From: Bacteroides sp. UBA7333
GTDB lineage: Bacteria > Bacteroidota > Bacteroidia > Bacteroidales > Bacteroidaceae
Assembly (NCBI GenBank): GCA_002471195.1
Contig: DKPN01000032.1
Coordinates: 1-64,000, forward strand
Length of the DNA stretch: 64,000 nucleotides
Direction: 5' to 3'
How positions within the stretch are numbered: the first letter of the stretch is position 1; each line of letters starts with the position of its first letter. Position numbers and translations under genes: made by a program. Below the pieces are notes generated by a model. The model did not search any database. It was not told where the DNA came from and worked only from the letters and a program-made list of their open reading frames with translations. Positions 7,670 through 15,920 of the stretch are shown here, one piece after another.

Positions 7670-8227
7670 ATGCCATCTGTACTAGCGATTAATTCAACTA
7701 CTTTTACCAAACTTTTTCAAGATAACCAACAACGGTTTATTTTGTTTGCCTACTCTTATATAAAAGATAAGGATGAGGCCGAAGATATCGTTATGGAATC
7801 GATGTATGCATTGTGGGAGAGTCGTGATAAATGGGATGGTGATGCCAATATCAAAGCTATACTTCTTACCATTATAAAGAATAAAGCTCTAAATTATCTT
7901 TCACGTCAACAAACACGTCTACGTATAGAAGATGAGTTGACAGATTTTAAACAACGCGAATTAAACCTGCGTATCTCTACGCTTGAGGCATGCAATCCCG
8001 ATCTATTGTTTGATACTGAAATTCAGGAGATCGTAAAAAATACATTGGAGAAACTTCCCACACAGAGCAAAAATATATTTGTTTTGAGTCGTTACAAAAA
8101 TGAATCGAACAAAATTATTGCTGAACAATTAGGAATTTCAGTAAAAAGTGTAGAATTTCATATCACTAAAGTGTTGAAAGAGTTGCGTTTAGAACTTCGA
8201 GATTATTTAATTTCATTTTTTCTTTAA
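7670..8227 (+). CDS. ECF-type RNA polymerase sigma-70 factor
   Basis: 185 residues with region 2 (about 20-85: FAYSYIKDKDEAEDIVMESMYALWE) and region 4 (about 120-175: LPTQSKNIFVLSRYKNESNK, then a helix-turn-helix) and no regions 1 or 3, the ECF layout. This Bacteroidetes group is usually encoded with a FecR anti-sigma and a SusC-type receptor, exactly as here (FecR at 8323, SusC at 9424). It probably directs RNA polymerase to the SusC/SusD genes, and perhaps to itself, when the receptor signals. No TAnnTTTG box is obvious upstream, consistent with a special promoter. Confidence 0.93.
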   Translation: MPSVLAINSTTFTKLFQDNQQRFILFAYSYIKDKDEAEDIVMESMYALWESRDKWDGDANIKAILLTIIKNKALNYLSRQQTRLRIEDELTDFKQRELNLRISTLEACNPDLLFDTEIQEIVKNTLEKLPTQSKNIFVLSRYKNESNKIIAEQLGISVKSVEFHITKVLKELRLELRDYLISFFL

Positions 8228-8322
8228 AAAAGTTTCATTTTTGTTTAGGGATGTTTATTGATTGTTTGTCTTATATATAGAAGGGGTGATAAATACCTCA
8301 CTTGATAAGACCGAAAATCATA

Positions 8323-9258
8323 ATGGACCAAAAAATATTATTTAAATACTTCAAAGGAAACACAACTCATGAAGAAGAGAAGCAGATTCTTGATTGGGTA
8401 GAAAGCTCAGACGAGAATCGTAAACAACTTCAGAAGGAGCGTCTCTTTTTTGACATTTCTAATTTCTCAGAACCCGAATCACAAAAAGCAAATTTAAAAC
8501 ATCGCATTTATCCGGCGCTAAAATGGTCGATGGGTATTGCTGCTGCTGTATTGGTGCTACTAAGCTGTCATGTTTTATTGCGTGAGTATGTTATCGATAA
8601 TGCATACGCTAATCTGCAAACAGTAACTGTTCCGGCGGGTCAACGTGTACAAATCGTTCTTGCAGATGGCACTATGGTGTGGTTAAACTCTCAATCAACA
8701 TTGACCTATCAAGCCGATTTCGGACGTAAAAATCGTAACGTAACCTTAGATGGAGAAGCCTTCTTTAACGTGCAACATAATGCCGATATCCCTTTTAATG
8801 TAAATACCCAACATAATCAGGTGCGAGTGGTAGGAACACAGTTTAATGTATGTGCCTATAATAATACAAACAGTTTTGAAACATCGCTTGTTGAGGGCAT
8901 TGTTGATATTTATAATGCTGATAATACTAAAGAACCACTTGTTAGATTGCATAAAGATGAAATGTTGGTAGCTACTAATGGAGTTTATCGCAAAAATAAA
9001 ATCTCTTCATACGATTTTTTAAGATGGAAAGAGGGCATTTATTGTTTCGACGATATGCCATTCAGTGATGTGCTGAGCAAGCTTGAAAAATATTATAACA
9101 TTAAAATCACTGTCGAAAACCAATCGGTGCTAGGCTATAGATGTACTGGTAAGTTTAAAGAACGAGATGGGATAGAGCACATTTTACGTGTGGTGCAGAA
9201 AGATTTGAAGTTTAAATTTATAACCAACTCAGAAAATAATACGATTGTAATTAAATAG
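8323..9258 (+). CDS. FecR-family anti-sigma factor
   Basis: 311 residues from the ATG at 8323 (the frame extends to a TTG at 8302). The cytoplasmic N-terminus (YFKGNTTHEEEKQILDWVES) should hold the ECF sigma factor. One membrane helix is at about 70-90 (MGIAAAVLVLLSCHVLL). The periplasmic FecR domain follows (VTVPAGQRVQIVLADGTMVW, then LDGEAFFNV) and a C-terminal DUF4974 domain (MPFSDVLSKLEKYYNIKI). In known systems the periplasmic part contacts the STN domain of the cognate TonB-dependent receptor and relays substrate binding. The gene begins 95 bp after the sigma factor. Confidence 0.94.
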   Translation: MDQKILFKYFKGNTTHEEEKQILDWVESSDENRKQLQKERLFFDISNFSEPESQKANLKHRIYPALKWSMGIAAAVLVLLSCHVLLREYVIDNAYANLQTVTVPAGQRVQIVLADGTMVWLNSQSTLTYQADFGRKNRNVTLDGEAFFNVQHNADIPFNVNTQHNQVRVVGTQFNVCAYNNTNSFETSLVEGIVDIYNADNTKEPLVRLHKDEMLVATNGVYRKNKISSYDFLRWKEGIYCFDDMPFSDVLSKLEKYYNIKITVENQSVLGYRCTGKFKERDGIEHILRVVQKDLKFKFITNSENNTIVIK

Positions 9259-9336
9259 AAAAACGCTTTAGTTATTAACCTTTTAAAAAAAACACTCTAA
9301 TACTTATGTACACATAAAAAACTAGCTCTAAAAAGA

Positions 9337-9368
9337 AAATCGGAAAGTACCCCCATACTTCCCGATTT
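9337..9368 (+). promoter_or_regulatory. hairpin in the SusC leader
   Basis: AAATCGG-A-AAGTA pairs with TACTT-C-CCGATTT around a 6-nt loop, in the 165-bp gap between anti-sigma and SusC genes. No U run follows, so it is a structured leader or operator rather than a terminator. Confidence 0.45.
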
Positions 9369-9423
9369 AAAATAGTCAAAAATCGACCTTAATCAATTTA
9401 TTAACTTAACACATTACAAAGAT

Positions 9424-12400
9424 ATGAGAAAAATTTCTTTGAATGGGTATATACACCCAAAAAGTTTAGCTTTAAAGCAAATATTTTTAACTATGAAGAT
9501 CACATTTTTCCTTCTTCTATTTGCTACTTTCCAAGCGTATAGTGCTACCGGGTTTTCACAAAGTTCAAAAGTGAGAATAACCGATTCAAGTATTAAAATC
9601 AGTGAATTGCTTCAGCAAATAGAATCTCAAACCGATTATTTGTTTGTGTATAACAAGAAAACTGTTGATACGCAGCGTGTTGTAAATGTAGATGCTGCTG
9701 ATAAAGCTGTGTCTGAAGTTCTTAATGAGGCTTTCAAGGGAACTGATATTCATTATGTTATGGAAGGACAAAATATTGTACTTACTAAAAATGAAGTATC
9801 GAAAGTTTCTGTAGCTCAACAAAACGTAATTACTGTTAAAGGTACAGTTGTTGATAACTACAATGAGCCTGTTATTGGTGCTAACATACATCAAGTGGGT
9901 TCAACAAATGGTACAATTACCGACCTGTCTGGTAATTTTACTATCAACGTGCCTTCTGATGCTACACTTGAAATAACTTATGTTGGTTATAAACCGGTTA
10001 CTATCGTCGTAAATGGCCGTAGAAATATCGATGTTAAAATGGAAGAAGAGGCACTTGCTCTTGACCAAGTAGTTGTGACTGCGATGGGTATTAAAAAGAA
10101 AGAAGCTTCCTTGACTTATTCAACTCAACAAGTAGGTGGCGATGAATTGACACGTGCAAAAGATCCTAACATGATGAACGCATTGGCTGGTAAATCTGCA
10201 GGGGTGCAAATTTCTCGTAATACATCAGGTTTGGGCGGATCTGCAAAAGTTTCGATTCGTGGTATCCGTTCGGCTAATGAAAGCGGAAATAATCAACCTC
10301 TTTATGTAATTGATGGTGTTCCGATGTTAAACTCAACTAGCGAACAAGCATTCAACGTAATGGGTGGTGATAATGATGGTGGTAACCGTGACTCTGGTGA
10401 TGGCATCTCTAACTTAAATCCCGATGATATTGAAAGTATGAGCATTTTGAAAGGTGCTTCTGCTGCTGCTCTTTATGGTTCGCAAGCGGCCAATGGTGTT
10501 ATCTTAATTACTACAAAGAAAGGCAAAGCAGGTATGCAACGTATCACTTTTAGCTCAAATCTTTCGGTTGATCATGCTATTGATTTTCCAAAATTCCAAA
10601 ACACATATGGAGAAAGAGGAGATGATAGTTATGGTGAAAAAGGTAATGTTAAAGATTACAATAACTTAGATGGATTTTTTAGTAACGGTATTACCGCAAT
10701 TAATTCATTGAGTGTACAAGCTGGTAAAGAAAAATTCCAAACTTATTTTTCTTATTCGAATACAAATGCACGTGGTATTGTTGATGTAAATAAAATGCAG
10801 AAACATACTTTGACATTGCGTGAAACAGCTAGTTTGTTTAATGATAAATTATCATTGGATGCTAATGTTACCATGATCTCACAAACAATCAAGAACCGTC
10901 AATCATCGGGTGGTTATTATATGAATCCATTGGTAGGTTTATATACTTTCCCACGCGGCAAAAATCTAGGTGAATACAAAGACGCATACGAAATCTTTGA
11001 TCCATCAAGAAATATGATGGTTCAAAATTGGTACACCACAACCCTCGATTTTGAGCAAAATCCTTATTGGATTACAAATCGTATCAAAAGTAATGATAAG
11101 CGTTATCGTGCATTAGCTTCTTTATCGGCAAGTTTACAAGTAACTGATTGGTTTACATTGCAAGCTCGTGGTAACGTAGATTTTATTAGTGATCTTTATC
11201 GTCAAAAGATGTACGCTACAACTGCTTTGAACTTAACGCATGAAAATGGTCGTTATACTGATTTAAATAATCAAGAGTTTATGGTTTATGGTGATGCAAT
11301 GGCTATGTTTAACAAGTCATGGGATAATTGGTCATTAAATGCTGCAGTGGGTACAAGTATCAATGCAACTAAGGCTAATAGCTTACGTCTTGACTCTGGT
11401 AAAGCGGGTTTATATTATGCAAACGTATTTACAGTAGCGAATATTAACTTCGCAGGTACAGGTACTGCATACATCAATCAAACTATCAATGCGCGCCGCA
11501 CGATACAATCTGTTTTTGGAACAGCACAAGTTGGTTTTAAAGAAAGTTTATTCTTGGATATCACAATGCGTAATGATTGGTCGTCAACTTTGGCAAATAC
11601 TAAATATTTGAGTAAAGGTTTCTTCTATCCTTCTTTTGGTGCATCTTGGATTATCAATAAAACAGTAGCTTTACCCGAATGGATTAGTTTCGGTAAAGTA
11701 CGTGCTTCATGGGCTCAAGTAGGTAATGATCTTCCTCTCGGAATTACTTCTCCATCAGATGTTATCATGGCTGGTGGCGTGATTCAAGCTCGTCAATATG
11801 ACTTTGATAATCTTAAGCCTGAAATTTCATCTTCATGGGAAGCTGGTATGGAATGGAGTTTCTTGCAACAACGATTAGATTTTGACTTAACATTTTACAA
11901 AACAGACACAAGAAATCAATTACTTTATGTCAAAAATGATGTGGGTCGCTATCCTTTCAAATATGTAAATGCTGGTAAAATTCGTAATACTGGTGTTGAA
12001 ATAACATTAGGAGCAACTCCTGTCATGACTCAAGATTTCCGTTGGAAAACTGGTATCAACTTCTCAATGAACAGAAATAAAATTGTTTCATTAGGCGAAT
12101 ATGATTCATTTACTTACGGTGATGATGGTTTATCAATGCCATATCGCATGCGTATTGTAAAAGGAGGTAAATTGGGTGATATTTATGGTAATGACTTTGT
12201 TTATGGAGAAGATGGTAAAGTTGTTGTTGGCGATGATGGTTTGCCTGAAACTGAAAAAGGAAGCAATACCAAACTTGGCAATTCAAACCCAGACTGGTTG
12301 ATGGGTTGGAACAATACATTAACTTACAAAGGGTTTAGTTTGTATTTATTATTTGATGCTCGCGTAGGTGGTGATGTTGTATCACTAACTCAAATGCAAT

Positions 12401-12795
12401 TGGATTGGCGCGGTGTAAGCGAAAATTCAGGTAATGCACGCGATGCTGGTTTTGTTGAAGCTGGTGGAAGACAGTTTACTGATGTAGAAGGTTTCTATAA
12501 AAAAGTAGGTTCTCGTGGTGATGGTGTTACTGAATTCTATAAATACGATGCTACTAATATTCGTCTTCGCGAATTGTCTTTAGGTTACTCGTTCCCAAGA
12601 ACTTTATTAAGCCGCACTAAAGTTATTCAAGGTTTAGATCTTTCGTTTGTGGCTAGAAACCTGTTCTTCATTTACAAAAAAGCACCATTTGATCCAGATG
12701 CTGTAATGTCTGTGGGTAACTCTAACCAAGGTGTAGATGCATTTGGTATGCCTTCGACTAGAAACATGGGATTCAATATTAAGTTAACATTCTAA
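9424..12795 (+). CDS. SusC/RagA TonB-dependent receptor with STN signalling domain
   Basis: 1123 residues, outer membrane. After a signal peptide (about 22-45, KITFFLLLFATFQAYSA) comes an STN domain (about 50-115: IKISELLQQIESQTDYLFVY), the part that contacts a FecR anti-sigma. A carboxypeptidase-D-like domain follows (about 138-205: GTVVDNYNEPVIGANI), then the plug (about 215-345: ALDQVVVTAMGIKKKEA; PLYVIDGVPM; LKGASAAALYGSQAANGVI) and the beta-barrel ending in FNIKLTF. It imports a ligand captured with the SusD partner just downstream (12 bp gap). The ligand cannot be told; no glycan-degrading enzyme is in the unit. Confidence 0.96.
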   Translation: MRKISLNGYIHPKSLALKQIFLTMKITFFLLLFATFQAYSATGFSQSSKVRITDSSIKISELLQQIESQTDYLFVYNKKTVDTQRVVNVDAADKAVSEVLNEAFKGTDIHYVMEGQNIVLTKNEVSKVSVAQQNVITVKGTVVDNYNEPVIGANIHQVGSTNGTITDLSGNFTINVPSDATLEITYVGYKPVTIVVNGRRNIDVKMEEEALALDQVVVTAMGIKKKEASLTYSTQQVGGDELTRAKDPNMMNALAGKSAGVQISRNTSGLGGSAKVSIRGIRSANESGNNQPLYVIDGVPMLNSTSEQAFNVMGGDNDGGNRDSGDGISNLNPDDIESMSILKGASAAALYGSQAANGVILITTKKGKAGMQRITFSSNLSVDHAIDFPKFQNTYGERGDDSYGEKGNVKDYNNLDGFFSNGITAINSLSVQAGKEKFQTYFSYSNTNARGIVDVNKMQKHTLTLRETASLFNDKLSLDANVTMISQTIKNRQSSGGYYMNPLVGLYTFPRGKNLGEYKDAYEIFDPSRNMMVQNWYTTTLDFEQNPYWITNRIKSNDKRYRALASLSASLQVTDWFTLQARGNVDFISDLYRQKMYATTALNLTHENGRYTDLNNQEFMVYGDAMAMFNKSWDNWSLNAAVGTSINATKANSLRLDSGKAGLYYANVFTVANINFAGTGTAYINQTINARRTIQSVFGTAQVGFKESLFLDITMRNDWSSTLANTKYLSKGFFYPSFGASWIINKTVALPEWISFGKVRASWAQVGNDLPLGITSPSDVIMAGGVIQARQYDFDNLKPEISSSWEAGMEWSFLQQRLDFDLTFYKTDTRNQLLYVKNDVGRYPFKYVNAGKIRNTGVEITLGATPVMTQDFRWKTGINFSMNRNKIVSLGEYDSFTYGDDGLSMPYRMRIVKGGKLGDIYGNDFVYGEDGKVVVGDDGLPETEKGSNTKLGNSNPDWLMGWNNTLTYKGFSLYLLFDARVGGDVVSLTQMQLDWRGVSENSGNARDAGFVEAGGRQFTDVEGFYKKVGSRGDGVTEFYKYDATNIRLRELSLGYSFPRTLLSRTKVIQGLDLSFVARNLFFIYKKAPFDPDAVMSVGNSNQGVDAFGMPSTRNMGFNIKLTF

Positions 12796-12807
12796 AATTT
12801 GTACGTT

Positions 12808-14412
12808 ATGAAAATATTAAATAATATAGCAAAAACTTTAATTGTAGGAGTAGCCTTCACTGCTTGTACAGATAACTTTGAAAGTTATAACGAAAATCAA
12901 AATTCGTTCCCGGAAGAATTGCAAAGTATTGACTTTCAAAAGCAGAAAATTCCTTTTAAAGTAATACAAAGAGGTATTATCTATCAAACAAATGTGGATG
13001 GAACTAACTGGCAATATCAAATTATGCAAAATTTGGTGGCCGACATGTTTTCTGGTTATTTTCATGATATGAATAACCCATTTATGAATCAAAATACTTG
13101 TTATGCTTTGAATACTGGTTGGACTGCAGCACAATGGGATTATACCTATGCGCAAGTAATGCCATCAATCAAAACAGCCGAAGAATTGACTTCAGATGAT
13201 AGTTTTATTGCGTTTAACTCTGTTGCTAAGATCATCAAGGTAGCAACCATGCATCGTGTATCCGATTATTATGGTCCTATTGTTTATTCTAACTTTGGTA
13301 CTGCCGATCCACAACCTCAAACACAGGAAGAGGTATATAAAGCGTTTTTTAATGATTTAGACAAAGCTATCACTGCTTTGAAAGGTTATGATGGACCCGA
13401 TACTTTTGCTGATACGGATATAATGATGCCTGAAGGTAAACGTACTTATAAACAATGGCTTAAATTTGCGAACTCTCTTCGTTTACGCTTAGCTATGCGT
13501 GTGTCAAATGTGGATAAAACATTGGCTGAAGCACAAGCTAAGGCAGCATTAGATCCAAGTAATGGTGGCTTGCTAGAAGCTGCCGATGAGACTGTTGGAG
13601 AATATGGAGTTGCTAACCCATTGGGAGGTGTTGCTAACTGGTGGGAGGTATACATGCACTCTTCGATGGAGTCTTTCCTAAATGGTTATGAAGATCCACG
13701 TATGTCTAAATATTATAAACCTGCAGCAGGTGGTGATGCACCGGCAGGAGTACCTTATCTCTTCGATATTACTGGAACTTATAAAGGTATTCGCCAAGGT
13801 ACTAATACAACAAGCGACAAACGATATCAAATGCACTCATGGACAAGTGTCACACCTTCTACTCCGATTATTGTGATGACTGCTGCAGAAATCTGGTTCC
13901 TACGTGCTGAAGCTGCTTTGAGAGGATTTTCTTCTGAAAGTGTACAAACCTGTTATGAAACTGGAGTGAAAACGTCATTAGAACAATGGGGGGTTGCAGG
14001 TAGTTATGATAGTTATATAAATAGCGATGCGCAACCTAGAGAATATAAAGATGCTTTCGTTGAGGCTTTTAACTCACAACCGCGTACTAAAGTATCTCCA
14101 AAGTTCAATCCTTCTGGTTCTAAAGAAGAGCAATTGGAGCAAATTTGTACTCAGAAATGGTTAGCTACTTATCCTGAAGGATGCGAGGCATGGGCTGAAC
14201 AACGCCGTACTGGATATCCAAAATTGCTTTATATCGCTATTAATCTAAGTGGAGGTGCAATTGATACTGAAACAATGATTCGTCGTGTTCCATTCCCACA
14301 AGGATATAAAGAAAGTAATGCATCACTTTACAATAAACTTGTAGAACAATTAGGCGGTGTAGATACTGGTGGTACTCGCTTGTGGTGGGATGCCGGTCAA
14401 AATAAATTCTAA
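12808..14412 (+). CDS. SusD/RagB-family surface lipoprotein
   Basis: 534 residues from the ATG at 12808 (frame open from a TTG at 12799). Lipobox GVAFTAC makes it a surface-exposed lipoprotein that caps the SusC barrel and binds its ligand. Family features seen: KIIKVATMHRVSDYYGPIVY, a KWLKFANSLRLRLAMRVSN helix, WFLRAEAALRG, and a C-terminal region with EQICTQKWLATYPEG..WAEQRRTGYP. The layout suits the SusD-like_2 type. It is the last gene of the sigma/anti-sigma/SusC/SusD unit, closed by a hairpin at 14517. Confidence 0.95.
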   Translation: MKILNNIAKTLIVGVAFTACTDNFESYNENQNSFPEELQSIDFQKQKIPFKVIQRGIIYQTNVDGTNWQYQIMQNLVADMFSGYFHDMNNPFMNQNTCYALNTGWTAAQWDYTYAQVMPSIKTAEELTSDDSFIAFNSVAKIIKVATMHRVSDYYGPIVYSNFGTADPQPQTQEEVYKAFFNDLDKAITALKGYDGPDTFADTDIMMPEGKRTYKQWLKFANSLRLRLAMRVSNVDKTLAEAQAKAALDPSNGGLLEAADETVGEYGVANPLGGVANWWEVYMHSSMESFLNGYEDPRMSKYYKPAAGGDAPAGVPYLFDITGTYKGIRQGTNTTSDKRYQMHSWTSVTPSTPIIVMTAAEIWFLRAEAALRGFSSESVQTCYETGVKTSLEQWGVAGSYDSYINSDAQPREYKDAFVEAFNSQPRTKVSPKFNPSGSKEEQLEQICTQKWLATYPEGCEAWAEQRRTGYPKLLYIAINLSGGAIDTETMIRRVPFPQGYKESNASLYNKLVEQLGGVDTGGTRLWWDAGQNKF

Positions 14413-14516
14413 ATGGATACACACTTAAACTATATAAAACAAGACTTATTTTGCACAGGAAAATTGAGCCAATAGGTATTATATTAGGATATATGCTCAA
14501 TAAAATTTAATTCATG

Positions 14517-14556
14517 AAGCCCGAGTTGCTGTGATAGCAATTCGGGCTTATTTTTG
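14517..14556 (+). terminator. terminator of the SusC/SusD unit
   Basis: AAGCCCGAGTTGCT/AGCAATTCGGGCTT (14 bp, one G-U) with a 5-nt loop, then ATTTTTG. Confidence 0.88.
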
Positions 14557-14623
14557 AATAAGTAGCAACTATCTGGTAGCCGTATCGCAATAGGCTTTTG
14601 GCTTTTAGATATCTACGTAATGC

Positions 14624-15736
14624 TTATTGTAGGGGTTGTTGCTGAGTGATGCAATGTATCATTCCTCCTTCGGCATATACGTTTTGTGCCAAAATGCCAA
14701 TTACTTTTCTTTCCGGATATATGTTTTGTATCTTTTCAAGTGCTATGTTATCATTCGGATCATTGTATATGGGTACAAGAACTAAGTTGTTGGTGATATA
14801 GTAATTTACATATGATGCTTTGATCCCAAGATCTTTGCCATAAGTGGTTGTCACATTATTTTGGGTGAGAGGAAGCCACGTGTAGTTGAAAGCATTGCCA
14901 TCTGTATTTTTTGCATGATACAAAATATCAATGTCATTATCGGATAATTCCCAATAGGCCAAATCGGCTTTACTCATGGTTATTATCGTATTACCATCGG
15001 GTGTGAATCGAGCAAAGCCATCTACGTGCATATCCGTAATCCCTACGTTTGCTCCTTTCATCCAGATAAAGTTTTTCACACCGAGATAGGTGGTTAAAAT
15101 CCTTTCGGCATCCTCTTTTTTCAGCCCCGGATTTCTATCATTATTGAGTACAGAACTTTCGGTTAATAAAATGGTGCCTTGTTTGTTAAACTCATACGCA
15201 CCACCCTCAATGGTCATCTCTTTTTGTAGATTGATGTAGGGCAATTCAAGACTTCCAGCCACTTCGCTTGGTATTTGTCGGTCGTAGTTGTATTTAAACT
15301 TGTTGCCCCATCCGTTGAATCCCCAGCCCTCAACGTACATGCTATTTTTCTTGTCGAAAACAAAGATCGGCCCATTATCTCTTATCCATACTCCATTTGT
15401 TTTGAATAGGTGATAGTCGATGTTGTTGGTCGCTATATGATTCGCCGCAAGTCGATCGGCTATTTCTTCTTTGTGCTTCTCATCGTAAGCAATGATATGT
15501 ACTTTGCCTACTCGAACCAGTTCTTGGGTCATGGCTATCCATGTCGGTTCCAAATGTTTGGCGTACGCATAGCCATACTCATAAGGTTGCGGCCACTGAA
15601 GCCACGTGCCTTCGTGTGCAGCGCTCTCAATGGGCATTGTGTAAATAGCCTTCTCTATGGGTATATCAATGGGGTGATTAGACGAGCATGACGCATTCGA
15701 GATGATTAACGTGGCTAATAATATGGATTTCATCAT
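14624..15736 (-). CDS. secreted agmatine/peptidyl-arginine deiminase-type lipoprotein
   Basis: 370 residues of the PAD_porph/agmatine deiminase fold: ESAAHEGTWLQWPQPYEYG near the N-terminus, NGVWIRDNGPIF, MTIEGGAYEF, MHVDGFARF, and the catalytic Cys in GGMIHCITQQQP at the end. Members convert agmatine to N-carbamoylputrescine or citrullinate C-terminal arginines (the Porphyromonas enzyme). A lipoprotein signal (LIISNASCSS, Cys at about 17) puts this one outside the cytoplasm, which favours an extracellular role over polyamine synthesis in the cell. It is a lone gene, convergent with SusD. Confidence 0.9.
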   Translation of the reverse strand: MMKSILLATLIISNASCSSNHPIDIPIEKAIYTMPIESAAHEGTWLQWPQPYEYGYAYAKHLEPTWIAMTQELVRVGKVHIIAYDEKHKEEIADRLAANHIATNNIDYHLFKTNGVWIRDNGPIFVFDKKNSMYVEGWGFNGWGNKFKYNYDRQIPSEVAGSLELPYINLQKEMTIEGGAYEFNKQGTILLTESSVLNNDRNPGLKKEDAERILTTYLGVKNFIWMKGANVGITDMHVDGFARFTPDGNTIITMSKADLAYWELSDNDIDILYHAKNTDGNAFNYTWLPLTQNNVTTTYGKDLGIKASYVNYYITNNLVLVPIYNDPNDNIALEKIQNIYPERKVIGILAQNVYAEGGMIHCITQQQPLQ

Positions 15737-15789
15737 ATTGTTTTATTGTAATAACAATAAGTGGTATGTAATGTTGCTTATCCATAGTT

Positions 15790-15834
15790 ATATATAAAAT
15801 AAACGGGCGATGATTGATTGATCATCGCCCGTTT
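15790..15834 (-). terminator. secDF terminator
   Basis: AAACGGGCGATGAT/ATCATCGCCCGTTT, 14-bp perfect stem, flanked by T runs in both directions. It lies 84 bp past the secDF stop. Confidence 0.85.
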
Positions 15835-15854
15835 TTAAGTTGCAATTACTTAAT

Positions 15855-15920
15855 AAGTAATTTGTATTTCTTTACGAAGTACTTTATATTTCTCTACAAA
15901 GTATATTCTTTTTCTTCTTA
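15855..15920. repeat. three degenerate 22-bp tandem repeats touching the secDF stop
   Basis: Units at 15855-15876, 15877-15898 and 15899-15920 all begin AAGTA and continue T-rich (ATTTGTATTTCTTTACG, CTTTATATTTCTCTACA, TATTCTTTTTCTTCTTA). The third contains the secDF stop codon. Period is exactly 22 bp, but the unit differs from the GGAGTTASCACGG family. Confidence 0.5.

Noticed and set aside
9337..9368. terminator between anti-sigma and SusC genes
   Set aside because: The hairpin is imperfect and is not followed by a U run, so it is listed as a leader structure only.
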